64,000 bases of DNA, from assembly GCF_003051055.1 (NCBI RefSeq), contig NZ_QAON01000004.1, positions 124,001 to 188,000 on the forward strand, written 5' to 3'. Positions within the stretch are counted from its first letter, which is position 1, and every line of letters starts with the position of its first letter. The notes beneath the pieces are model-generated. The model was not told the DNA's origin and did not search any database. It saw only the letters and a program-made list of their open reading frames with translations. The DNA comes from Agitococcus lubricus (GTDB lineage Bacteria; Pseudomonadota; Gammaproteobacteria; Pseudomonadales; Moraxellaceae). This document shows, piece by piece, positions 56,873 to 64,000 of this stretch. The translations under genes and the position numbers were made by a program.

Positions 56873-57373
56873 TTAAGCAGCTTCTTTCTGTTCTTTCAAT
56901 GCTGTCATCAAGCGGCCAAACTTGGATACTGGTGCTTGGATAACAGACAACAACATAGACAATGCTTGTTTGTGGTTTGGCAATGTTGCAATCTTATCGA
57001 TGTCTTTTGCATCGTAAAACTTGCCATCAAAGGCCAATGCTTTAACAACCATTTTTTGATTGTCTTTCGCAAATTCTTTAAACAAACGAGCGGATGCACC
57101 CATGTCATTTTCAGACAGAGAGAGACCAATAATGCTTGGACCAACTAACGAGTCTTGTAAGCAAGCAAAGTTAGTACCTTCGACTGCACGACGTGCTAAG
57201 GTGTTACGAATAACACGCACATAAACGCCTTGCTCACGAGCTTTGGTACGTAACTTGGTTAACTGACCTACAGTTAAACCACGGTAATCGGCGACCACAG
57301 CAGAGAATGCACCAGAAGCAACTTTGTTGACTTCGGCAACTATCTCTTTTTTATCCTCTAACTTCAGAGTCAC
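56873..57373 (-). CDS. rplJ: 50S ribosomal protein uL10
   Basis: The 166-residue stalk base binds bL12 dimers and represses the operon in E. coli. VVADYRGLTVGQLTKLR and VIRNTLARRAVEGT match the family. The start is GTG at 57373, with GGAGG five bases before it. It is followed by rplL after 145 bases. Confidence 0.96.
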   Translation of the reverse strand: MTLKLEDKKEIVAEVNKVASGAFSAVVADYRGLTVGQLTKLRTKAREQGVYVRVIRNTLARRAVEGTNFACLQDSLVGPSIIGLSLSENDMGASARLFKEFAKDNQKMVVKALAFDGKFYDAKDIDKIATLPNHKQALSMLLSVIQAPVSKFGRLMTALKEQKEAA

Positions 57374-57627
57374 TGTAACCTCCTAAGAGTTTAAAAGCCT
57401 AGACACCTTGGTATCTAAGCTTTATGCCAAAAGCCGATAAGCCCCCCCCAAAGGGATGTCGCTTATCAACTATTCGCGGGGGCACAGAAACCTGAACCAC
57501 ACCGCGTCTACGCAGGCTGCTTTCGCAATTATGCACCGAAGTACACCTGAGGTCTTTGACGCTACATAAGCGTATCAAAGTCCTTGTAGGCTAAGAGCAA
57601 CACGTACTCCTAGCACTGATTTTGTCA
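57374..57627 (-). promoter_or_regulatory. rplJ leader, likely uL10-bL12 autoregulatory region
   Basis: The 254-base gap between rplA and rplJ holds no gene. A stem GATAAGC/GCTTATC (57436-57467) encloses a C8 run that can pair with GGG. Further GC-rich inverted segments lie between 57475 and 57520. In E. coli and many other bacteria this leader binds the uL10-bL12 complex to control rplJL translation. I infer the same function from position and structure. Confidence 0.5.
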
Positions 57628-58326
57628 TTAAGCTGTTGCCAAGCTAGCTTGGTCGATGGCTAAGCCAGGACCCATGGTGCTAGACAAGGTAACTTTCTTA
57701 ACGTATGCACCTTTAGAGGTAGCTGGTTTTGCTTTTTTCAAGTCAGCAATTAAAGACTCAACGTTTTCTTTGATTGCTTGAGCAGAGAAACCGACTTGCC
57801 CCACGGTTGTATGGATAATACCGCCTTTGTCAACACGGTAACGTACTTGACCGCCTTTGGCATTTTTAACTGCAGTAGAAACATCAGCAGTCACTGTACC
57901 GACTTTAGGGTTTGGCATTAAACCACGTGGACCTAAAATTGTACCTAATTTACCCACCACACGCATGGCGTCAGGCGTCGCAATCACTACGTCAAAATCT
58001 AAGTTACCTGCTTGAATGCTGGCTACTAAATCATCAAAACCAACGATATCTGCGCCAGCAGCTTTAGCTGCCTCAGCGTTAGCACCTTGAGCAAATACCG
58101 CAACACGTACAGTTTTGCCTGTACCGTGTGGTAATACAGAAGCACCACGAACGACTTGGTCGGACTTACGTGGATCTACACCCAAGTTGACAGCGATATC
58201 AATAGATTCTTTGAATTTTGCAGGTGGCAACGCATTCAATAAACCAACCGCTTCTTCAATTGCATAGCTTTTGCCAGGTTGCAATTGTGCTTTAATAGCT
58301 TTTTGACGCTTAGTTAATTTAGCCAT
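57628..58326 (-). CDS. rplA: 50S ribosomal protein uL1
   Basis: The 232-residue protein forms the mobile L1 stalk that handles E-site tRNA. In E. coli it represses rplKA translation. [26 protein letters not shown] and [15 protein letters not shown] are diagnostic. It starts three bases after rplK ends. Confidence 0.98.
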   Translation of the reverse strand: MAKLTKRQKAIKAQLQPGKSYAIEEAVGLLNALPPAKFKESIDIAVNLGVDPRKSDQVVRGASVLPHGTGKTVRVAVFAQGANAEAAKAAGADIVGFDDLVASIQAGNLDFDVVIATPDAMRVVGKLGTILGPRGLMPNPKVGTVTADVSTAVKNAKGGQVRYRVDKGGIIHTTVGQVGFSAQAIKENVESLIADLKKAKPATSKGAYVKKVTLSSTMGPGLAIDQASLATA

Positions 58327-58329
58327 GAA

Positions 58330-58758
58330 TTAACCCTCCACTTCTAAACCGATAGAACGCGCAGAACCTGCTAATGTACGCACAGCAGCGTCCATATCAG
58401 CAGCAGTTAAGTCAGCTTTCTTAAGGGTTGCAATTTCTTCTAATTGAGCACGCGTCACTTTACCCACTTTTTGTGTGTTAGGACGTGCAGAACCCGACTT
58501 AATACCAGCCGCTTTCTTCAATAAGAAGGTCGCTGGTGGGGTTTTCATGGTGAAAGTAAAGCTCTTGTCAGAGTAAACCGTAATCACAACAGGTGTAGGT
58601 TGACCTACTTCCATTTTTTGCGTAGCGGCATTGAACTCTTTACAGAAAGCCATGATGTTCACACCACGTTGACCCAATGCTGGACCAATCGGTGGCGATG
58701 GATTTGCTTTACCAGCTGGAATTTGCAGCTTGACGTAAGCGTCAATCTTCTTAGCCAT
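58330..58758 (-). CDS. rplK: 50S ribosomal protein uL11
   Basis: The 142-residue protein of the GTPase-associated centre has [27 protein letters not shown], where the prolines contact thiostrepton, and the C-terminal rRNA-binding [14 protein letters not shown] block ([13 protein letters not shown]). It follows nusG by 68 bases. Confidence 0.98.
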   Translation of the reverse strand: MAKKIDAYVKLQIPAGKANPSPPIGPALGQRGVNIMAFCKEFNAATQKMEVGQPTPVVITVYSDKSFTFTMKTPPATFLLKKAAGIKSGSARPNTQKVGKVTRAQLEEIATLKKADLTAADMDAAVRTLAGSARSIGLEVEG

Positions 58759-58826
58759 AATAGACTCCTTGGGTGATAGCGCCGCGAGGCTCCCCTAGTG
58801 AATAAAAAACAGCGGATACTGTTTGG

Positions 58827-59363
58827 TTAATTAACTTTTTCGACTTGATTAAACTCAAGATCAACCGGTGTAGCACGACCAAAAATCATGACAGCTACAC
58901 GCAAACGGCTTTTCTCGTAGTGTACTTCTTCAACGACACCGTTAAAGTCAGCGAATGGGCCATCTGCCACACGCACAACTTCACCTGGTTCAAATAAGGT
59001 TTTTGGACGCGGCGCGTCGGTACTCTGACGTAAACGACTCAAGATAGCATCGGCTTCTTTATCGGTAATTGGTGCTGGCTTATCCGCCTTACCACCAATA
59101 AAGCCCATGACTTTGGGACAATCTTTTACCAAATGCCACGAATCATCATTCATTTCCATGTGTACCAGCACATAACCTGGAAAGAATTTACGCTCACTTT
59201 TACGCTTGACGCCGTTTTTGATTTCGACCACTTCTTCGGTAGGAACTAATACATCCCCAAAGAAATGCTCCATTTGCGCACGTTTAATACGCTCTTGCAA
59301 AGAACGCATGACTTGTTTTTCAAAGCCTGAATAGGCATGAACGATATACCAACGCTTACTCAT
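58827..59363 (-). CDS. nusG: Transcription elongation factor NusG
   Basis: The 178-residue NGN-KOW protein suppresses pausing and links RNA polymerase to Rho or to uS10. [15 protein letters not shown] starts the NGN domain. The KOW motif appears in [21 protein letters not shown] near residue 128. It follows secE by 12 bases as usual. Confidence 0.98.
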   Translation of the reverse strand: MSKRWYIVHAYSGFEKQVMRSLQERIKRAQMEHFFGDVLVPTEEVVEIKNGVKRKSERKFFPGYVLVHMEMNDDSWHLVKDCPKVMGFIGGKADKPAPITDKEADAILSRLRQSTDAPRPKTLFEPGEVVRVADGPFADFNGVVEEVHYEKSRLRVAVMIFGRATPVDLEFNQVEKVN

Positions 59364-59375
59364 AAATGCCCCTTC

Positions 59376-59759
59376 TTAGCCGATAACCGCAGAAATCATC
59401 CAACCAAACAGGGAATCGACTCCCCATAAGACTAAGGACATCACCAATACAACAACAAAGACAATCAATGTGGTTTGCATGGTTTCATCTTTAGTCGGCC
59501 AGACAACACGACGAGCTTCGACTTGTGCTTCTTTTAAGAGTTTTAAGAAGGCTTGACCTTGAATGGTCGTTAGGGTGATACCTAAGGCCACGAGCGCCAT
59601 AATCACTAAGGCTACAATGCGAACCCAAGCAGATAATTGCGGTAACAACTCTGGTGCGTAACGATTACCCACGGTTGCCGCAATAAGAATAGCAATAGCC
59701 AACACCCATTTAACGGCATTAAGACTACTGTTTGGTGCGGTTTCAGCTTGTGTGGTCAT
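59376..59759 (-). CDS. secE: Protein translocase subunit SecE
   Basis: The 127-residue protein clamps SecY. It has three membrane helices (about 17-33, 43-62 and 95-120), the long enterobacterial-type form. The conserved amphipathic KEAQVEARRVVWPTKDETMQTT precedes the last helix. It lies between tRNA-Trp and nusG. Confidence 0.97.
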   Translation of the reverse strand: MTTQAETAPNSSLNAVKWVLAIAILIAATVGNRYAPELLPQLSAWVRIVALVIMALVALGITLTTIQGQAFLKLLKEAQVEARRVVWPTKDETMQTTLIVFVVVLVMSLVLWGVDSLFGWMISAVIG

Positions 59760-59786
59760 AAACCGTCAGCTTTTTAGACAAGAAAG

Positions 59787-59862
59787 TGGCAGGCCAGGAG
59801 GGACTCGAACCCCCAACACCCGGTTTTGGAGACCGGTGCTCTACCAATTGAACTACTGGCCT
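59787..59862 (-). tRNA. tRNA-Trp (anticodon CCA)
   Basis: The 76-base gene folds with acceptor AGGCCAG, anticodon loop CTCCAAA (anticodon CCA) and T-arm GGGGGTTCGAGTCCCTC, and has an encoded CCA end. It sits between tufB and secE, an arrangement also known in other gammaproteobacteria such as Pseudomonas. Confidence 0.97.
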
Positions 59863-59877
59863 AAACTGTTTGACAAT

Positions 59878-59901
59878 AAAGCCCAGCCTAGACTGGGCTT
59901 T
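59878..59901 (-). terminator. Weak hairpin between tufB and tRNA-Trp
   Basis: AAAGCCCAG (59878-59886) and CTGGGCTTT (59893-59901) form a 9-base stem. On the minus strand only TTTATTG follows, so it may be a partial terminator or a processing site upstream of the tRNA. Confidence 0.45.
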
Positions 59902-59917
59902 ACATCAACGATATCAA

Positions 59918-61108
59918 TTACTTGATAATTTTAGCGACGACGCCAGCGCCGACGGTACGACCGCCTTCACGGATAGCGAAGCGTAAACCTTCGTCCATCG
60001 CAATCGGGTGAATCAATTCAACCGTCATCTGAATGTTGTCACCTGGCATAACCATCTCTACACCTTCTGGTAACGTGATAGAGCCAGTCACATCCGTTGT
60101 ACGGAAGTAAAACTGCGGACGGTAGCCTTTGAAGAATGGCGTATGACGACCACCTTCATCTTTGCTCAACACATACACTTCTGCCAAGAATTGGGTGTGT
60201 GGCTTAATCGTACCAGGCTTCGCCAATACTTGACCACGTTGGATATCTTCACGCTTGATACCACGTAATAAAATACCGCAGTTCTCGCCAGCACGACCTT
60301 CGTCTAATAACTTACGGAACATTTCAACGCCAGTACAGGTCGATTTTGCGGTATCTTTGATACCCACAATCTCAACTTCTTCACCAACCTTGATGATACC
60401 GCGTTCTACACGACCAGTCACAACTGTACCACGACCAGAAATCGAGAATACGTCTTCGATTGGCAACAAGAATGGACGGTCAATCGCACGAACTGGCTCA
60501 GGGATGTAAGAGTCTAAGGTATCAACTAATTTTAATACCGAGTCCACACCAAATGGACCTGTTTCGCCATTTAATGCTTGTAAGGCAGAACCACGGATGA
60601 TTGGCGTGTCGTCACCTGGGAAATCGTACTTGCTTAACAAGTCACGTACTTCCATCTCAACCAATTCTAATAATTCTTCGTCGTCAACCATATCGCACTT
60701 GTTCAAGAACACAACGATGAATGGTACGCCTACTTGACGAGACAATAAGATGTGTTCGCGTGTTTGTGGCATCGGGCCGTCAGCAGCCGAACACACTAAA
60801 ATCGCGCCGTCCATCTGAGCAGCACCCGTGATCATATTTTTAACATAGTCAGCGTGGCCTGGACAGTCTACGTGTGCGTAGTGACGGTTGGTAGAGTCAT
60901 ACTCAACGTGCGCAGTGTTAATGGTAATACCACGTGCCTTCTCTTCTGGTGCAGAGTCAATTTGGTCGTAACCTTTGGCTTCACCACCGTGTACCTTTGC
61001 ACAAATCGTCGCAATCGCAGCCGTTAATGTCGTTTTACCGTGGTCAACGTGACCAATCGTGCCCACGTTTACGTGCGGCTTATTACGTTCAAACTTAGCC
61101 TTAGCCAT
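59918..61108 (-). CDS. tufB: Elongation factor Tu, copy in the tRNA operon
   Basis: This 396-residue protein is identical to that of the gene at 42816 and has the same GTPase motifs. It occupies the E. coli tufB position, after a Thr-Tyr-Gly-Thr tRNA cluster and before secE-nusG. The flanks beyond the coding region differ from tufA, which marks the limits of gene conversion. It is probably co-transcribed with the upstream tRNAs. Confidence 0.98.
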   Translation of the reverse strand: MAKAKFERNKPHVNVGTIGHVDHGKTTLTAAIATICAKVHGGEAKGYDQIDSAPEEKARGITINTAHVEYDSTNRHYAHVDCPGHADYVKNMITGAAQMDGAILVCSAADGPMPQTREHILLSRQVGVPFIVVFLNKCDMVDDEELLELVEMEVRDLLSKYDFPGDDTPIIRGSALQALNGETGPFGVDSVLKLVDTLDSYIPEPVRAIDRPFLLPIEDVFSISGRGTVVTGRVERGIIKVGEEVEIVGIKDTAKSTCTGVEMFRKLLDEGRAGENCGILLRGIKREDIQRGQVLAKPGTIKPHTQFLAEVYVLSKDEGGRHTPFFKGYRPQFYFRTTDVTGSITLPEGVEMVMPGDNIQMTVELIHPIAMDEGLRFAIREGGRTVGAGVVAKIIK

Positions 61109-61193
61109 TTTTTGTCTCCCTCGTGGGTGATTTAGCCAATTTTATTAACACTAAAAGCAGATCAAGCCATGCTCATCTGCTTAAAATAAATTC

Positions 61194-61269
<76 letters not shown>

Positions 61270-61287
61270 TTAAGTAACCGTACCTAT

Positions 61288-61361
61288 TGGAGCGGGTGGC
61301 GGGAATCGAACCCGCACTATCAGCTTGGAAGGCTGAAGTTCTACCACTAAACTACACCCGC
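61288..61361 (-). tRNA. tRNA-Gly (anticodon TCC)
   Basis: The 74-base gene has acceptor GCGGGTG, anticodon loop CTTCCAA giving TCC (reads GGA), T-arm GCGGGTTCGATTCCCGC and encoded CCA. It matches the glyT position of the E. coli tufB operon. Confidence 0.97.
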
Positions 61362-61377
61362 GCTTGTATTATTAAAG

Positions 61378-61462
61378 TGGTGGAGAGGGAAGGATTCGAA
61401 CCTTCGAAGTCTAAGACGGCAGATTTACAGTCTGATGGGTTTGACCGCTCCCCAACCTCTCC
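61378..61462 (-). tRNA. tRNA-Tyr (anticodon GTA)
   Basis: The 85-base class II tRNA has acceptor GGAGAGG, anticodon loop CTGTAAA giving GTA, a long variable arm, T-arm GAAGGTTCGAATCCTTC and encoded CCA. It matches the tyrU position. GTA-anticodon tRNA is a substrate of the queuosine enzymes encoded at 1200-3518. Confidence 0.97.
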
Positions 61463-61527
61463 AACGCGGTGTCGCACTTAGCTGAGCTTACTGGTCAGGG
61501 TTAAGCTCTTACTTTCGCGGTTAAGAA

Positions 61528-61603
<76 letters not shown>

Positions 61604-61622
61604 TTCGCTAAAAGTGGCGTGC

Positions 61623-61650
61623 ATTTTAGCAATTTTTTTTATGAGCGCAA
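61623..61650 (-). promoter_or_regulatory. Promoter of the tRNA-tufB operon
   Basis: On the minus strand TTGCGC (61650-61645) and TAAAAT (61628-61623) are 16 bases apart, followed by GCACGCC, a GC-rich discriminator typical of stringently controlled tRNA promoters. The -35 lies in one arm of the inverted pair GAGCGCAA (61643-61650) / TTGCGCTC (61678-61685). Confidence 0.65.
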
Positions 61651-61801
61651 GTACCTATTCTTAAATAAAACACTTATTTGCGCTCGAATGTTTCTTTTTT
61701 AAGCGTCAGCGCCCTTTTTTTAAGCAAAAGCAACATAAGCGGGCAAGAAGTGCTGTTTATTTGAGCACAGACACATCACCCACACGCATACGATGCGATG
61801 A

Positions 61802-63283
61802 TTACAGTTGTAATTGCGCCGCCGCCAGTTCGGCCGCTTTGAATAAAGCACGCAGTTTATTCAGCGTTTCTTGCCATTCTGATTCAGGAACGGAGTCGGC
61901 CACGACCCCCGCCCCCGCTTGGGCATGCATCATCCCGTCTTTGATAACCGCCGTACGAATCGCAATTGCGGTATCCATTTCACCATTCCAGCCTAAATAG
62001 CCCACCGCCCCGCCATAAATGCCTCGTTTGACTGGCTCTAGCTCATCGATGATTTCCATTGCCCGTACTTTGGGCGCACCCGATAAGGTCCCTGCGGGCA
62101 AAGCTGCCTTTAATACATCTATCGCACTGACATTCGCTTTAAGCACACCTTCAACGTTAGAAACAATGTGCATCACATGTGAATAACGTTCAATGACCAT
62201 ACGCTCTGTGACTTGAACCTTACCAATTTCGCTGACACGTCCCGCGTCGTTGCGTCCCAAATCAATCAACATCAAATGCTCGGCGATTTCTTTGGGGTCA
62301 GCCAATAGCTCCCGTGCTAAGGCATCGTCTTGGTCTGGTGTCTTACCCCGAGGACGAGTACCTGCTATCGGCCTTACGGTCACTTTACCCTCTTGCACAC
62401 GGGCTAAAATTTCAGGACTAGACCCGACAATATGACTATGGCCACAATCGACAAAATACATATAAGGTGAAGGATTCAAGTGCCGTAAGGCGCGATATAG
62501 CGTTAATGGAGGATGATTAAATGCTAAAGTCATACGTTGTGAGGGTACAACTTGCATCACATCACCCGCCAAAATGTATTCTTTAATACGCTCTACACCT
62601 GCCTTAAATGCGTCTTGGCCAAAACTTGAGATAAAATCCTGTTCGGCAATCGCTTGCGGTGCCGTCGTTGTCGCCAGTTGATATTGCGTTGTTTGTAATT
62701 GTTTGACGATAGCTTGTAAACGCGCTTGGCCTTGTTGGTAGGCATTTTCTTGTTGCGGGTCAACATGCACAATAATAAAGACACTTTCTTTAAGGTTATC
62801 AAAGACAACCACTTCTTCAGATAACATCAACTGAATATCTGGCACATTGAGTGGGTCGGGTTTAACAACTGCTGCGAGCTTCTTTTCAAACAAGCGCACC
62901 GTATCGTAAGCAAAATAGCCCACTAAGCCACCCGTAAAACGCGGCAAGCCCTCAATTTCGGGCACACGAAACTGTTCCTGATACGCTTGAATGAATGCTA
63001 AAGGGTCTGCGACCGTTTGTTCACTCACTAACTGCTGATGTTGATAGATTTGTACCTGATGGTCACGTACTTCTAAACGTGTAGACGCAGGCAAACCAAT
63101 CATCGAGTAACGCCCCCAGCGCTCGCCGCCGTGTACAGATTCAAATAAATAGCTGAAGGGCTGATTCGCCAGTTTACAATACACAGAAAGGGGGGTTTCT
63201 AGGTCAGCTAATAACTTGATGGCTAAGGGAATACGATTGTAGCCTTGGGCGGCAAAAGCAGAAAATTGTTCAAACGACAACAT
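61802..63283 (-). CDS. trpE: Anthranilate synthase component I
   Basis: TrpE, with the glutaminase TrpG, converts chorismate to anthranilate, the first step of tryptophan synthesis. The 493-residue protein has the regulatory-site block [18 protein letters not shown] (ES being part of the tryptophan-binding pocket). The catalytic signatures [70 protein letters not shown] and [15 protein letters not shown] are also present. It follows gph on the same strand, a common gammaproteobacterial order. trpG is not within the window. No tryptophan-rich leader peptide is visible in the 189-base gap upstream. Confidence 0.97.
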   Translation of the reverse strand: MLSFEQFSAFAAQGYNRIPLAIKLLADLETPLSVYCKLANQPFSYLFESVHGGERWGRYSMIGLPASTRLEVRDHQVQIYQHQQLVSEQTVADPLAFIQAYQEQFRVPEIEGLPRFTGGLVGYFAYDTVRLFEKKLAAVVKPDPLNVPDIQLMLSEEVVVFDNLKESVFIIVHVDPQQENAYQQGQARLQAIVKQLQTTQYQLATTTAPQAIAEQDFISSFGQDAFKAGVERIKEYILAGDVMQVVPSQRMTLAFNHPPLTLYRALRHLNPSPYMYFVDCGHSHIVGSSPEILARVQEGKVTVRPIAGTRPRGKTPDQDDALARELLADPKEIAEHLMLIDLGRNDAGRVSEIGKVQVTERMVIERYSHVMHIVSNVEGVLKANVSAIDVLKAALPAGTLSGAPKVRAMEIIDELEPVKRGIYGGAVGYLGWNGEMDTAIAIRTAVIKDGMMHAQAGAGVVADSVPESEWQETLNKLRALFKAAELAAAQLQL

Positions 63284-63472
63284 GGCGATATACTCAATTT
63301 AGTCAGCGATAAGTAATAACAAGCAAGATTCAATATAACTATCGCCAACGCAGCGCCATTATTGTCATCCTAAAAAATACGATAAATGAGTTGATAACCT
63401 TAAATTAACTCTTAGCAGGGGTCAACAGTTAAAGGTGTTTTTATTGCCCTACCGCAGCAGGGCAACGTGGGT

Positions 63473-64000
63473 TTAGATTAACGCCATCAGTGAGTCAACA
63501 ATCCATTCGGGTTTAGAGGCTTCTATCGGCTCGCCATGATTATAGCCATAACTGACGGCTACGCAGGGAATATGCGCAGCTAAGGCAGCTTCTACATCAT
63601 TACGCGAATCGCCCAAGACCAAGGTTTCTTTGGCGGAAATATCAAAGTAGCGTAAACAGTGCAAAAAGGGTTCAGGATGTGGCTTTTTATGGGGCAAGGT
63701 GTCACCACCTACCAATAACTGGAAGGGTTCTAAGATGTTCAAGGCAGCTAACAAATCTTTTGCAGGTGCATAAGGTTTGTTGGTGACACAAGCCAGTTTA
63801 ATATGCGCTTGTTGGCACGCAGCAATAAATTCCGCTACGCCGTCATATAACTGACTGGTTTGGCAAACGGCTGCCTGATAATGGCGCATAAATACGGCCA
63901 GTAACTCATCGTGTAAGTCTTTACGATAATGTTTAGACTCCAATACACAAGAGACTAAACGTGAAGCACCCCGCCCCACCCAACGACGTACATCGTATTC
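63473..64000 (-). CDS. gph: Phosphoglycolate phosphatase (N-terminus beyond window)
   Basis: This HAD-superfamily enzyme removes phosphate from 2-phosphoglycolate. The visible 175 residues start in frame at the window's right edge with DVRRWVGRGASRL, typical of the Gph cap domain. They continue with HAD motif II (CVTNKPY), the motif III lysine in PHKKPHPEPF, and motif IV (LGDSRNDVEAA). The N-terminal motif I with the nucleophilic aspartate lies outside. A methionine at 63979 is internal. The following spacer has TTGCCCT...AGGGCAA (63444-63465) without a T-run. Confidence 0.92.
   Translation of the reverse strand, partial: EYDVRRWVGRGASRLVSCVLESKHYRKDLHDELLAVFMRHYQAAVCQTSQLYDGVAEFIAACQQAHIKLACVTNKPYAPAKDLLAALNILEPFQLLVGGDTLPHKKPHPEPFLHCLRYFDISAKETLVLGDSRNDVEAALAAHIPCVAVSYGYNHGEPIEASKPEWIVDSLMALI

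Noticed and set aside
61287..61481. Plus-strand frame (ERVAGIEPALSAWKAEVLPLNY...) over the tRNA cluster
   Set aside because: It is the antisense of tRNA-Gly and tRNA-Tyr, a well-known false protein prediction.
63444..63465. TTGCCCT...AGGGCAA as the gph terminator
   Set aside because: On the gph strand it is followed by ATAAAAACACC rather than a T-run.

Overview
This window comes from a moderately AT-rich gammaproteobacterium. The gene order tRNA-Thr/Tyr/Gly/Thr-tufB-(tRNA-Trp)-secE-nusG-rplKAJL-rpoBC-rpsLG-fusA-tufA-S10-spc-alpha is the classic gammaproteobacterial core block. The gph-trpE and queA-tgt-yajC-secD neighbourhoods fit the same class. The giant RTX protein and the extragenic palindromes would suit a Thiotrichales/Beggiatoa-like organism, but that placement is an inference.

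Layout. Bases 1-3518 (minus strand) hold secD (cut by the window edge), yajC, tgt and queA, for protein export and queuosine tRNA modification. A plus-strand tRNA-Leu(CAA) has a near-consensus promoter and a terminator. Bases 3748-5765 are a visibly AT-rich pair of related, unrecognised membrane proteins. A bestrophin-family channel gene and purT follow, divergently oriented. Bases 8019-12117 (minus) form the most unusual region: a structured RNA unit with its own promoter and terminator, then rtcB with a palindrome over its likely promoter, an EEIQSDW-motif protein, a 62-residue basic protein, and a secreted or membrane protein whose frame is broken exactly at a dnaX-type A AAA AAG slippery heptamer. 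A GFA-family gene and a 3,354-residue RTX repeat protein fill 12286-22806, with a 43-codon gene upstream. A metallo-hydrolase, an RND pump and its adaptor occupy 23237-28321.

Bases 28761-61650 are one continuous minus-strand information-processing block. It is transcribed from the tRNA cluster at about 61.6 kb down to rplQ at 28.8 kb, with internal promoters before tRNA-Thr, rpsL, rpsJ and rplN. Terminators follow rpoC, tufA and rplQ. A hairpin plus U-tract in the rpsJ leader looks like a ribosomal-protein attenuator. The two tuf genes encode identical proteins and look the same at DNA level. trpE and the start-truncated gph close the window.

The housekeeping part is ordinary and intact. The points that deserve follow-up are the rtcB locus with its RNA, the putative programmed frameshift, the paired AT-rich membrane proteins, and the RTX gene with its recent internal duplication.
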